A stretch of DNA of 64,000 bases, taken from contig OY754972.1 in assembly GCA_963576475.1 (NCBI GenBank), positions 9,005,562-9,069,561 on the forward strand, in the 5' to 3' direction. Both the position numbers and the translations under genes were made by a program. The DNA comes from Molanna angustata. Its lineage: Eukaryota; Arthropoda; Insecta; Trichoptera; Molannidae. The first letter of the stretch is position 1, and each line of letters starts with the position of its first letter. This document shows, one piece after another, positions 11,108-20,944 of the stretch. The notes under the pieces are model-generated. The model did not search any database, was not told the DNA's origin, and saw only the letters and a list, made by a program, of their open reading frames with translations.

Positions 11108-12118
11108 AACTAGTTGCATGTAACACATGAGATCCAACTGTCGATAGTGATAGTATGTATAGTTGAAGAATAAGTACCAAACTATAATCCCATAAACACA
11201 AATTATTTAATATTTTAAGATATTTGATTTTCTATACAACATTTGTACCTATATATGTATGTCAAGATAGGATAGTATGGAGGTCAGTCCTTTGATCCTA
11301 TGCAGAATATGAAAACAGCATGATGGTATGTATGTATGTTTGGAGATTAGTATCAAATAATTAGGTTTTCTTAGATATTGTGTGTAGGCGATTGCCATAC
11401 AAATTGTATGAAGAAATGTCGTCACTAAATTCAATTTTTATAAAAATTGTTAAAAAAAGTTTGAGATGTGCTAATACATCTTGTATATTTTTTATAGAAA
11501 ATTAAATTATCTAGTTGGGGTGTTTCGGCTTTTTTCGATATTTTTAAAATATTTGGAAATATAGGCAGTTAAACTCATAAATTTATCATAAAAAAAATAT
11601 TTTTCTTAATAAAAAATGTTTGAGAAACCCTGGAATTTTTTTGAAAAAATTAATTTGAGATTTTGTATTTTTCTATGTTTATACCAATTTTCAGAGTTCT
11701 AGCTTTTATGGTTTCTGAGATATATGGAAAAATAAAGTAAAAATTCAAAAGTTGATAACCCCTGACTGAAACAAAAATTCAAAATTCTGAGTATAAAAGT
11801 TTTGTAGGCCTATAACTGTTTATATATTCTGAAATTTTGGGCTCTGTAAATTGAGCGGATCAAAAGTTATAAGGGGGGGACGGACACACACACAGACACA
11901 CACACACACAGACACACGAAATGTTCTACTCCGAATTCTGAGTAAATCCGTGTATGGAACATATATGCTGCGAAGCCTCTAAGTTGGTGTTTTTTGACTT
12001 CAAAGTTGGAAAAGCCGTGAAAAAAGTAGACCTCTCCATACAATTCTCGCGTATTCTGGCTTGATACATTGTCGATATGTTAAGAGAACAAAGTTCTCCT
12101 GAACAAATCGACAGTTGG
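11108..12118 (+). mobile_element. family F element, full-length copy 1
   Basis: An approximately 1 kb unclassified element. CCAACTGTCGAT (11,134-11,145) is the exact reverse complement of the terminal ATCGACAGTTGG (12,107-12,118). The 26 bp left of the first motif (from AACTAGTTGCATG) is also shared with the copy at 62,969, so the true left end may lie further out. Just inside the right end is a stem-loop, GTTAAGAGAAC-AAA-GTTCTCCTGAAC, nested within GTCGAT...ATCGAC. A G-run followed by (CA)n and CAGACACAC lies near 11,873-11,920. No coding frame is preserved. It is non-autonomous; a DNA transposon derivative is favoured by the terminal inverted repeats but not proven. Confidence 0.75.
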
Positions 12119-12189
12119 AAAATATTCCAAAATCATATAGCAGTAATTTACGCAATTATTAAAAAACGTTACATTTTCGTATTTTCTTT

Positions 12190-12430
12190 GTAGTTCAATT
12201 GGTTAGGTATCTGACTGCTGATCCAAGGATACCGGGTTCGATTTCCGATTGGAACACAGTTTTTAATTGTGTTTTCAGTCTGGATCTGTGAGACGATTAA
12301 TATTGTTAGTCTCCAGAATGTAGCAATTTGTTATTGGGTGCGTGTTAAATAATTATTTGACATAGTACCTGTTAGTTGCCCGAGAAGCTACATTAAATAA
12401 ATAAAAATAAGAATAAATAAAATAAAAAAA
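12190..12430 (+). mobile_element. tRNA-derived SINE-1, copy 2
   Basis: Reads TAGTTCAATTGGTTAGGTAT (A-box side), CGGGTTCGATTTCCGATTGG (B-box side), then CAGTCTGGATCTGTGAGACG, GTCTCCAGAATGTAGCAA and GTTAGTTGCCCGAGAAGC before an A-rich AAATAAATAAAAATAAGAAT tail. The first ~10 bases of the head are lost or altered relative to 6,545. Confidence 0.9.
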
Positions 12431-12489
12431 ATAAGTACCTACCAACATAATATTTTTGATTATTTTTAAACGAATAAGGCTGCCGTTGT

Positions 12490-12950
12490 TACGGGGTGCT
12501 TGCGAACTATTGTATGGAGAAACCAACACATGATGAAAGAAAGCAAAATGAAGATATACAAGACCTGCGTAAGGCCAATAATGACATACGGCATCGAAAC
12601 CAGAGCCGACACCACGAGAACAAAGAGTCTCTTGCGAACCACCGAGATGAAAACTCTCCGCCCCATCGCAGGTTTAACCATCCGAGACAGAGTACGAAAC
12701 TCCGAAATTTGGAGGATCTGCGATGCTGAGGATGTCGTGCGATGGGGTAGAAATAGAAGACGCTACTGGAGAGATCACGTCGAAAGAGCGGATTCAGTGA
12801 GAGTGGTGAAAATAGCGGCAGATGAGATACCGTCAACCAGCAGACCCCCTGGACGACCGCCAAAGAGATGGAAGGACAGCTGGACATCCGCGTCCCAGGA
12901 GTGAATCCGAGAATAAACAGTACCCAGTACTAGAACAAGCAGAAGAAGAA
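12490..12950 (+). mobile_element. LINE RT C-terminal fragment (group c), copy 1
   Basis: A 134-codon frame (12,500-12,904) reads YKTCVRPIMTYGIETRADTT, LLRTTEMKTLRPIAGLTIRD, then RRRYWRDHVERADSVRVVKI and RPPGRPPKRWKDSWTSASQE before TGA. This is the RT thumb and C-terminus of a LINE, with the 3' end AAGCAGAAGAAGAAG. The apparent start is internal; the catalytic domain is missing. Four further pieces lie at 20,020 (-), 23,395 (-), 47,412 (+) and 55,210 (-). The unbroken frame makes it one of the better preserved fragments. Confidence 0.9.
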
Positions 12951-13054
12951 GATTATTTTTAATTTTATTATTTTTTTTTATATTTAATGTTTGTATATTG
13001 TGATTAAGTATTTTGGTTATCAATAATAAGTTAGTTAGTTAAACTTTTAACCAT

Positions 13055-13412
13055 GTGATTCATATTAATTACACCAACATAGTTAACTAGTCTCTTTCTA
13101 TGACTCTGAAATTAAAATCGCGTCAGAGATTGGATTTATGACAGGATCTGGTTGATCTGTTTTGTGTAAGCCAATATATTTGTTGAGGTAATGATTGTGA
13201 TTGCAGAAAGTTGATATTGTGTACATATTTAGTGTGGAACGGGAACAATCACCTGGTACATAATTGCATATACCTAATTGAAAATACAAATTGTAAACTG
13301 CTAGCCCTACAACAGGATTTCCTATTTGGGCAGCAGTAACCTACTTATTGTAGTCATAATAAATATAGTATGATAAAAGGTAAATAAACAAATAAATAAA
13401 TAAATAAATGAA
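13055..13412 (+). repeat. dispersed repeat family G, near-complete copy
   Basis: Runs from about CACCAACATAGTTAACTAGT through CGCGTCAGAGATTGG, AACGGGAACAATCACCTGG and CTAGCCCTACAACAGG to GGGCAGCAGTAACCTACTTA and an AAAT-type tail. A reverse copy is at 61,190-61,535; tail-only pieces are at 17,397 and 40,930. The layout suits a SINE or a LINE 3' end. No coding frame was recognised. Confidence 0.75.
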
Positions 13413-13990
13413 GAGTTTAGACCGGAGATCAACAATATCTAGATATGAGATAAGCAAAATTTCTTAGTACCTACACACAAACTATGTGGCCAAAATTTGG
13501 TTGCAAACAATTACCTACACGTATTTAAATTCTTCGGAAGGAAAATTGAAACAGTAGAAACTCAACGCAAATGTCAAAAATAACAAGTTGTAAAAAAAGG
13601 GATTTAAATTTCGGAAAGCAAATACTTTTTCTGCTATATAAATGTGTCATTGATATCCGATTTATATTTGAAAATTGAATGTGTTTGGAATCCCTTGTAA
13701 TCAGCTGAGTATATTTCCTTACTATTGATAATTATGTAGAAATTTTATTTTGTATTACATAATATAAGTCTAAGAAAAGGAACATAATATATTTGTTATA
13801 TATACGTATCTTAAGTAATACCAGCCTTATTATGATAATTATGGAGAGACTATTGAATATTACATTTTTTAATTAAACAAACATGTACTGACAGCCCTTG
13901 AATCCAACATGAACAATGTACAAGAGAACAAGGAATGTACAATCAAAACAGAACAACTTATTTACTTAAAGATAATTTTCAAACCTCACT
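13413..13990. other. no gene; one family B copy
   Basis: Contains family B words (CTATATAAATGTGTCATTG and GAATGTGTTTGGAATCCC) at about 13,625-13,700. Otherwise unremarkable AT-rich sequence. Confidence 0.5.
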
Positions 13991-13994
13991 TTTG

Positions 13995-14029
13995 GGCCGT
14001 ATGGCTTTGAGCCTCATTTGCATACGGCC
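13995..14029. repeat. hairpin GGCCGTATG / CATACGGCC
   Basis: Nine-base perfect arms around a 17-base loop. Not linked to any recognised element. Confidence 0.65.
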
Positions 14030-14509
14030 ATAAGATGTGTATCGGTTTTTTATTGGATGTGTTTTCATTTTCTTTTTTTTTATAGTAATCGAATTAGCCT
14101 CATGTTAAAATGAATAAATTATCGGCCGCATTGGAGGTGTTTGGTAAATTTATGTGCGACGTTATCACTTTTAGGAAGTCATTTGTTTTAATCCCGTGAG
14201 TCGTTGTCGAGATTAAATATGTAATATTGTTTCGGGTTCACTGGCGACCCTCAATCATTAATGGACCAATCAGGGTTGCCACGTCATGACTACATTTATA
14301 TCCTGAAAGTGATAAATTTTATGTGATTATGCAACATATAAATAAACAACAGATTGTCATTTATATTGTAAAAAAATACAATTATTAAAAAATGAGGAAA
14401 ATATTGAATTATCACATTTTTGAATATTTTCGGAATGTTTTGTTTGAAAAAGTAGGTAGGTATATTGTGTTTACAAAACGATTTATGATTTATTTCGAAA
14501 TGGAAATAC

Positions 14510-14605
14510 TATTACCGCTATATAAATGTGTCTTAAATATCTGTTTTATATTTGAACATTTTGTTTAGGATACCCCGGTTCCACCTCACTTTGTGTATCA
14601 ATCCT
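14510..14605 (+). repeat. dispersed repeat family B, copy
   Basis: CGCTATATAAATGTGTCTTA, then TTTAGGATACCCCGGTTCCA and CCTCACTTTGTGTATCAAT match 1,810-1,900 and the reverse copy at 29.4 kb. Confidence 0.6.
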
Positions 14606-14714
14606 CTTGCCTAAAGCAGTAGCTGATGTCAGCTCTGTATATACCATACTTTGTGGTTCAAAAATTATTAGACAAATTATAATTAATTCATCTTAAATAT
14701 AATTAATTCATTAA

Positions 14715-14840
14715 TTCATCGGTTTGAAATATTTTTTAAATTACCTCCGAATATCCATTTTTTTAAAAGAATAAATATTCATCGGTTTGAAATATTTTTT
14801 AAATTACCTCCGAATATCCATTTTTTTTAAAGAATAAATA
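14715..14840. repeat. tandem duplication, 2 x 63 bp
   Basis: Unit beginning TTCATCGGTTTGAAATATTT occurs at 14,715 and again at 14,778 with only a few differences. The right part overlaps the T-rich tail of the neighbouring SINE-2, so duplication probably followed that insertion. Confidence 0.9.
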
Positions 14841-14988
14841 TGTCCTTGTAACAACTACATAATATACATCCTCATATACTCCCTAAATTCTTGTGCTATA
14901 GGTGAACGAAATCGATCGTGGCACGATTCGATTCTCGACCACTGGATTACAAACCCAGCGCGCTAACCGCTCTGCCACAACCCATTTA
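14824..14988 (-). mobile_element. tRNA-derived SINE-2, minus copy
   Basis: On the minus strand: TGGCAGAGCGGTTAGCGCGC (A-box side), then CCAGTGGTCGAGAATCGAAT, GATTTCGTTCACC, CATAATATGTAG-like body and CAAGGACATATTTATTC with an A-rich tail. More diverged than the 28.1 and 51.9 kb copies; the B-box is altered (GAGAATCGAATC). Confidence 0.85.
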
Positions 14989-15049
14989 AATGGTTCATGG
15001 TTCATTTATTGTATGTGGCCAAACCACCTTAGGGCTTATTATGTAGGTA

Positions 15050-15135
15050 CATTTATTTATTTCAAACATTTTGTACACACGTGCACAATGGCGGGCTTAT
15101 TGCCATACGACAATATCTTCCAACCAACCTTATTC
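15050..15135 (-). mobile_element. SINE-3 3' end, minus copy
   Basis: GTTGGTTGGAAGATATTGTC with ATGGCAATAAGCCCGCCATT and GTGCACGTGTGTACAAAA on the minus strand. This 'TTGGAAGA(A)ATTGCC...GGCAATAA.CC.GCCA' end recurs at 18.7, 29.1, 32.1, 33.9, 52.3 and 58.3 kb. Confidence 0.75.
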
Positions 15136-15229
15136 AATTGATGAGGCATTTTCTTTCAATAGATTCACTATGTGTGGCTGGGAGATTTTAATATGAAAAT
15201 TGTTCAGCCTCTTGTTGAGTAGACTTTTG

Positions 15230-15637
15230 GCGTTAACCGGGGCACAGCGTGTGGAGCTTGTCTACTCAGACGTGACCTCGTTGGAGAGGGTTTCAGTCTG
15301 AATGAGATTTGAAGCAATGACTGGGAAAACTCCAACCTGGATGTTAATGGGTAGGTACATGAGTACTCCAACGACGATACCCCCAGGTTTCGACCTACCA
15401 AGAAGGCTGTGGACCTCTCTAAATAGGATCCGCACTGGATATGGACGCTGTAACTACGTCATGGCAAAGTGGGGCATTGTTCCATTCGCTCAATGCAATT
15501 GCGGCCATCCCTCTCAAACAATGCAATATATATTGGAGGAATGCAGCGTCCGTGCATATGAGGGTCCAAAGACGGATATTTGCGAGCTGATGCCTGCATT
15601 TGTGGACTGGCACGGAGCTCTCGACCTGAGTGTGTGA
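15230..15637 (+). mobile_element. LINE ORF2 C-terminal zinc-knuckle fragment (group h)
   Basis: The frame 15,302-15,637 reads FEAMTGKTPTWMLMGRY, PPGFDLPRRLWTSLNRIRTG, YGRCNYVMAKWGIVPFAQCN, CGHPSQTMQYILEECSVRAY and WHGALDLSV, then a stop. The C.CG...QTM.HI..EC spacing and the 'RRLWTSLNRIRTG.GRCN' block are the signature C-terminus of a Jockey-type insect LINE. An in-frame stop just before residue 1 (near 15,297) separates RVELVYSDVTSLERVSV upstream. 5'-truncated pseudogene; the coding end itself is undamaged. Confidence 0.9.
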
Positions 15638-16340
15638 TAGTCAATTTTTTTTCTTTTTTCTTTTTTCTTTTTTTTATTAACTGGTTTATTACTACATTTT
15701 TATACATAGGTACATATGAAGAAGAAATATAAACAAGATAGATAAAAAATATAAACAATATCAAAAAAAGTAACCACGACAAAAGAGACAAAAATAATAA
15801 AAGTAATAACAAAAAGTAATGAGAAAATGAATAAACAAAAATATAAATAAAAATAAAAATATAAACAAAAAATAACAATATAATCAAAAACAAAAACAAA
15901 AATAGTACAAAAGTTTCTAGAATATAATCAAGGTAAAATGTTAAAAATAATAGTAGGTAGTAACTGGTTTGTTTTTCTTATTTATGACACCTGGATGGTT
16001 CACTAGTCCATTGACTGTGTCGAATCACCCAGCTTTCCGTTTCTTTGCAATACAGCTGATTCTTATGTTTATATTTAGTGTTTTGTTTATGTGTAACTGT
16101 GTGTTTGTTGGTTTGATTTTTATGTATTCACTATGTCATACGATAAATAAATATATTGATGAGGTAAATTGTGTTTACGATACGTACCAATTTATGCGAA
16201 TATATAACTAGGTATTATATTTAAACATTTAAAACAAAAACTATAAAAAAACGGAGGAAAGGGGTGAGGAGGGGACAAGGATATGATCAGGAGACAAATT
16301 TAATTGATAGGTATATGTAAGGAAATGATTTCAATAATTT
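15638..16340. other. low-complexity T-rich then A-rich DNA, no gene
   Basis: TTTTTTCTTTTTTC-type pyrimidine run at 15,643-15,678, then ~200 bp of AAAATATAAACAAAAA-like sequence to 15,910. The remainder is plain AT-rich sequence; the 146-codon minus frame across this tract is a by-product of the low complexity. Confidence 0.7.
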
Positions 16341-16346
16341 CCCTCA

Positions 16347-16834
16347 TCTATATATATATATAAAAATGGATTTACGTATATTTGTTTGTTCGCGATGAAC
16401 TCCTAAACCAACCATCCGATTACGTTGAAACTTTGGGAATTTGTTCAGCTCATTCAGGAGAAGGTTTATGAATTATAATTTATTTATTTATTTATTCGAT
16501 ATCTAAAAAAATGGTATTGAATTGATACTTAGTGGGTTTGTTCAGCAAAAATCCTATATACCCATACATAAAATGGTATATTATATAAAACTGGAATAAT
16601 GCTTAAGGTTCAAGTAACTATATTTGTTTGAATAATTATATAAAATTATAATTGAATGAATGAATAGGGACGGAAGGGACTGTAGGGATGGAAGGGAAAA
16701 AAATACGGAATTATAATTAGCGAATCTAGATATGAATGTTAAATAATAAAAAGGAAACATACCGATCCACCATTTTTATATATTTGGAGGTAAATAATTA
16801 AACAGGCAGGACAACGTCTGCCGGGTTTTACTAG
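16347..16834 (+). mobile_element. non-autonomous Helitron
   Basis: The left end is A|TCTATATATATATATAAAAA (TC at 16,347-16,348). The right end is TTTTACTAG|T (CTAG at 16,831-16,834), preceded 11 bases earlier by the hairpin GGCAG-GACAACGT-CTGCC (16,805-16,822). TC start, CTRR end, a short GC hairpin near the 3' end, host A/T at the insertion point and no target duplication are the defining Helitron features. At 488 bp it has no Rep/helicase frame and would need an autonomous partner. The GACAACGTCTGCCGGGT end is common in lepidopteran Helitrons. Confidence 0.88.
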
Positions 16835-17264
16835 TTTCATATATAATATTAATATTTATCGTTTGATAACATCGTTTTGTAAAAAAATGATATTGATAAA
16901 ATATGTAGATATTCACAAAAATAAAAATATATGTAGGTAGGTAACTACTTAATTTTAAATACATCATTGATAAATATGCGATACACACACCTCATCAATA
17001 ATGAGGACCACCAAGGGTGTGCAAGTTTTTCAATCTCGACTCGACATGAAATATTTGCAAAATGATGACAATCGGGATTCGCGATAACCGTAATACATCA
17101 GAAAATCAAAAAGTATCATCGGAATCGTATATTTTGCTACTGTTAAATTAAAATTCTACACATTTTTTTACAGTAATTGGGTACCTACTGAATACCTCAA
17201 TGGTTTGAACCTATTCAATTAATACGTATGTATTCATTCACAAAAACTTATACATACGTACTCG

Positions 17265-17396
17265 TACATACAGATCATAACGCCATGTCCCTCACAAAGT
17301 AGGCAGAGAGAACTGAATACCACATTTTTTCATCGTTACGCACATTCATCTCCTCGTCAACATTCACGCATCGTCTTATATAATATGTTCGTACTG
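17265..17396 (-). mobile_element. LINE group b 3' end, copy 2
   Basis: Minus strand carries the WRSVLSAYP-type end (GTAGGCAGAGAGAACTGAAT on the plus strand) and the MRRCVNVDEE-like stretch (CTCGTCAACATTCACGCATC). Cut off abruptly at about 17,396, where a family G tail begins. Confidence 0.8.
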
Positions 17397-17473
17397 CTGG
17401 CCCTAGAACAGGTTTACCTACATGGTTGGGCAGAATATATATTTTTTAAATGGTGTGATAAAGAATCAACATG
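17397..17473 (+). repeat. family G tail fragment
   Basis: CTGCTGGCCCTAGAACAGGT and GGTTGGGCAG match 13,297-13,335 and 40,945-40,975. The fragment is interrupted on the right by the T-run of the minus-strand LINE tail. Confidence 0.65.
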
Positions 17474-18055
17474 ATTTTTTTTTTATTACATACCTATACC
17501 AAAATTTACATAATTTTATAAGCAACATAACAAATAATTTGGTTTGGTTTGGACCACCTCACTAGGCCAGGCCTGTTCCGAGGTGGTAGATTAGTTACAT
17601 AATATTAATTACTAAGTCATTGTAAGCTGTTATATAATATAATTGTGAAGCCCATGGTCCAATTATTGAGTCCTATGTTAGTAGTTTTGTCGTGTATGTT
17701 GTTATGAATTGAGAATTTGCTGACAATAGTTGATCCCTTTGTTATATAACAATGTTTGTATTGTATGTTTAAGTCTTGTATTTTCTATTAAATGCATGTT
17801 CTTTATATCTTTTGCAACTAAATTTAGGATCTTTGGAGCCAAGTATTGATAATGTCTTTGTTCGTATGTAGAGTTTATCTTCGGAGTTATTAGTTGATGT
17901 CTGTGTTTTGTATCGCGAGAATGTTGAGCAGTGATATGGTTTTTCTTATCATTTTTAAAGTGAATAAGAATTTGTTTAATATAGAGTTGTGCTGTAGTTA
18001 GTACGTTAAAGTCTTTAAATAGTTGAATAATTGTTATACAATATCCAAACTTACC
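17474..18055 (-). mobile_element. 5'-truncated LINE with poly-A (group i), minus strand
   Basis: The minus-strand copy ends in an A-run (T-run at 17,474-17,484) and has a ~215 bp 3' untranslated region. That region contains the hairpin CCACCTCGGAACAGGCC / GGCCTAGTGAGGTGG (17,552-17,586), which is echoed at 62,796. Coding sequence occupies 17,702-18,049. The 5' end is abrupt, as expected of abortive reverse transcription. Confidence 0.82.
17702..18049 (-). CDS. RT C-terminus, open reading remnant inside the LINE
   Basis: I read this frame directly: ...ITIIQLFKDFNVLTTAQLYI, KQILIHFKND, HRHQLITPKINSTYEQRHYQ, YLAPKILNLVAKDIKNM and ...NYCQQILNS, then TAA at 17,704-17,702. The 115 codons carry no stop. 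The 'Y.APKILN.L..DIKN' block resembles the extreme C-terminus of Jockey/CR1-type RT proteins, which follows the thumb. No catalytic residues are present, so it cannot be active. It has no start codon of its own. Confidence 0.75.
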   Translation of the reverse strand, partial: FGYCITIIQLFKDFNVLTTAQLYIKQILIHFKNDKKNHITAQHSRDTKHRHQLITPKINSTYEQRHYQYLAPKILNLVAKDIKNMHLIENTRLKHTIQTLLYNKGINYCQQILNS

Positions 18056-18425
18056 TCAGTATCTCAAAGATAAATTCACTTATCTTTCAGGCTACGGGCG
18101 CCCATTCCAATTGGCTGAACGTACTATACTGTTTATTCCAAATCATAGGTACTTCTGATTTTTCTAACTCTTCATTTGAAGTAGGTACAATCAATAAGGC
18201 TATGGAGTAGTATAAGTCCTGATAGAACGTCGGCTATCTTAATTAAAATATTCCATAGAAGCCTAAAAAAAAATATTTATCTATAATACCTGATTTCTTC
18301 TTTTTCTCCTTATCCTTTTGTTTTCCTATCATTGCTATGAACTGTTATTATATTCGATCTTTTTGGTTTTTTTTTTATTTTTTTTATTTTTATCATGTCA
18401 TAACTGTATTGCAATGACCGTCTGA
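18056..18425. other. no gene recognised
   Basis: Unassigned; T-rich run at 18,362-18,392 just before the next LINE fragment. Confidence 0.45.
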
Positions 18426-18429
18426 CAAA

Positions 18430-18690
18430 AAAAATGTACAAGGCTGATAAAAGAGGAACGAAAAGTAGAGGTTGGCCAAGAAAAAGTTGGCACGATCACA
18501 TAAATGGGATTTTGAAAGATGGTGATGTTAGAAGTAAGAATAATAGAAGAGCGTGTATGAGACGATGTATGGACGTGAATGAAGCGAGGAATGTATGTCA
18601 AGAGAGAGGAGTCTGGCGTTCGGTTCTCTCTGCCTACCCCAAATAGGTAAATAGCATGATGGTATGGTATGGTGGTATGGTACTTATAAC
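18430..18690 (+). mobile_element. LINE group b 3' end, copy 3
   Basis: A 70-codon frame reads YKADKRGTKSRGWPRKSWHD, HINGILKDGDVRSKNNRRAC and MRRCMDVNEARNVCQERGVW, then RSVLSAYPK and a stop. This is the same protein end as at 3,220-3,470 and has no frame damage. The 3' flank has GGTATGGTATGGTGGTATGG, a short slippage expansion of the family's terminal ATGGTA word. Confidence 0.88.
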
Positions 18691-18734
18691 TGTATTGCCA
18701 TAGTACATTTGGATTGTGTATTATCATCATCTCT

Positions 18735-18810
18735 GGTTGATTGGAAGAAATTGCCGTTTGCCAATAAGCAAGCCAGTGTACAAATTATGTATACAAGAAG
18801 ATAAATAAAT
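18735..18810 (+). mobile_element. SINE-3 3' end, plus copy
   Basis: GATTGGAAGAAATTGCCGTT, TGCCAATAAGCAAGCCAGTG, TGTACAAATT and an AGATAAATAAAT tail. Confidence 0.75.
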
Positions 18811-19345
18811 TTAAAATAAGTAATAATAAAATATAATGTTGCTAAATGTAAAATACTTTTTTTTAAGTATTGTTGTTACCTAGGTAGGTACTTATTTTGA
18901 ACATACCAAAGGAGAAATAAAGGGAGGCGTATAAAACAGTTATGTTTAACCCTTTGAATGCCATTGTAAAGACACGTGCCTACTTTTGGTACCTACCTAC
19001 CCTTTCTTTTAACCCTTTCCATAATAATTAATCGAGATTTTGAGATTAACCCCATCAGAGCTGGCTATTAGTGTAACAGATTGAATACCATTGGGAGAAG
19101 GGTAAACAACGACCGATAGATATATTCATGGAGATGCATAATTACGATGTCATTGTTTAGTTTTGTTCTCACTCATTTGTTTCGCAGAGGGTTAGGATTA
19201 TGACAGATTTAAATTCATAGTATTGTCGCAGTGAAAGGGTTGATATGGGCAGTTCATTGAATATGCATACTCACCTACTAACATTTAACCCTTACCTGAA
19301 TCACAATAAAGAAAATGGTAATAATAAAAAAAATGTTTACATTTT
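18811..19345. other. no gene recognised
   Basis: Contains lepidopteran-style TACCTAGGTAGGTAC words but no family member or coding frame. Confidence 0.45.
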
Positions 19346-19349
19346 CGAC

Positions 19350-19495
19350 CACCGTGGTATAGTGGTTAGCCGAATTTGGCGTCCTAGGATCGATTTCTAG
19401 CACGGGAAATTTTTTTTATAATCATTTCATATGAAAAAGCCACTTTCACAGAATGTAAGGAAGTATTTAATAATAAATAAATAACCTTTGGTACC
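19350..19495 (+). mobile_element. tRNA-derived SINE-4 (single copy)
   Basis: The head reads CCGTGGTATAGTGGTTAGCC (Glu/Asp/Val-type tRNA A-box) and CTAGGATCGATTTCTAGCAC (degenerate B-box). A T-run and body follow, ending AATAATAAATAAATAACC. The acceptor and T arms do not pair well, so it is a retroposed head rather than a functional tRNA. No second copy was seen in this window. Confidence 0.7.
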
Positions 19496-19547
19496 CAAAA
19501 TGAAAAAAAGATAATAATAATAATATTTTATGACAATTTTTTCAACA

Positions 19548-19830
19548 TCTCAATAGAGACGAAATTGGAATATTATAGAAGAACCAGGAACTCGAAGCAC
19601 CTACAGGGCTTACGACCCGTCATCGGCTGGATCACGTGATCACTATATGCGCTTTTGCAACTTTCGACAATTATGCCTTCTTATTGAGTTTCCTATTATT
19701 CCAATTTATTGTAAGTTCTAGGTACTTACCTATATATTTTAATCGGAAAATTCGGTTAAAATAAGTTAATAAACACAATCACCATCTATGAAGTGACGAA
19801 GAAACCTTTTTGTAACGCCATCTATTGAGA
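19548..19830 (+). mobile_element. MITE-like family H, complete copy 1
   Basis: Bounded by TCTCAATAGA (19,548) and its reverse complement TCTATTGAGA (19,821-19,830). The interior core includes CACCTACAGGGCTTACGACC and CGTGATCACTATATGCGC. At 283 bp it is nearly the same length as the 54,095 copy, which supports these ends. No obvious target-site duplication and no coding content. Confidence 0.75.
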
Positions 19831-20019
19831 AATTGCTTTGTAAACAATGAAATCATAATATAATAAGTAATAACATTTTTTTTAATTATCAATTCAGGTA
19901 GGTACCTGAAATTAAATAATTGTTATTAATAATTAATTGAAACGCGTTGGTTATGGCCAATACTGATGAATTTTTTTGCACTCTTATTTTTTTGTATTAG
20001 GTTATTCGATCTGTTTGTG

Positions 20020-20190
20020 AAGGTGGACTATGTACCTATCCTGGCAGGAGTAGATCTTTCATCTGTCAACTGTCCTTCCATCATCTCTTCGAAGGGCTTT
20101 CTGGTAGTCTTGTACTGTTATTTACAATTTTGACAATTCATCATGTCGTCCATACGTTCGACATGATCTCTCCAGAAGGATCTTCTGCTG
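20020..20190 (-). mobile_element. LINE group c C-terminal fragment, copy 2
   Basis: Minus-strand frame RRRSFWRDHVERMDDMMNCQ aligns with RRRYWRDHVERADSVRVV at 12.76 kb; KPFEEMMEGQLTDERSTPAR follows where GRPPKRWKDSW.S.SQE would be. Diverged and stop-containing. Confidence 0.7.
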
Positions 20191-20274
20191 TTATTGATTG
20201 CTTTAATATTTATTGTATGTACCTATTATGTATGTGTAGATATAATGATATAGGTAAAGCGATAAATTATTTTC

Positions 20275-20941
20275 CAACTGGCGATTTGTTCAAGAGAACT
20301 TTGTTCTCTTAACATATCGACAAAGTTTCAAGCCAGGATACGCGAGATTGTATGCAGGGTCAATATTTTTCACGGTTTTTCCAACTTTTAAGTTAAAAAC
20401 ACCAACTTAGAGGCTTCGCAGCATATACGTTCCATATATGGATTTACTCAGAACTCGGAGTAGAACATTTATTGTGTCAGGATTATGAATTTTTGTTTTA
20501 GTCAGGGGTTATCAACTTTTAAATAGTTACTTTATTTTTCAAATACGAAATCTCAAATTGGTTTTTTCAAAAAAATTCCAGAGTTTCTCAAAAAAAATTT
20601 ATCACAAAAACATTTTTTTTCTGATAAATTTATGTGTTTAACTGTCTATATTATTTCCAAAGTTTTTAAAAATATCGAAAAAAGCCGAAATACCCCCAAC
20701 AAGAAAATTTTATTTTCTACAAAAAAAAACAACATTGTAGCAGAACAACTCAATTTTTTTTAACAATTTTTATAAAAATTGAATTTAGTGACGACATCGC
20801 TTCATTCAATTTGTATGGAAGTCGCCTATACACAATATCTAAGAACTCAATAATTTGATACTAAATCTCCAAAGATACATACATACCATCATGTTGTTTT
20901 CATATTCTGGGTAGGAAAAACAGACTGACCTCCATACTTGT
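20275..20941 (-). mobile_element. family F element, minus copy
   Basis: Starts CCAACTGGCGAT at the terminal end, with the stem-loop GTTCAAGAGAAC-TTT-GTTCTCTTAAC just inside, and extends through GGGTTATCAACTTTT to ACCTCCATACTTG. The G-run/CA-repeat interior is deleted relative to 11.1-12.1 kb, and the outer end is cut where a LINE begins (~20,945). Confidence 0.82.
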
Positions 20942-20944
20942 AAA

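Noticed and set aside
15459..15899. 146-codon membrane-like minus-strand protein
   Set aside because: Phe/Leu/Ile-rich only because it reads through a T/A low-complexity tract and the antisense of a LINE.
19350..19415. A Glu/Asp-type tRNA gene
   Set aside because: The A-box is good but the B-box (GATCGATTTC) and arms are degenerate, and a SINE-like body follows.
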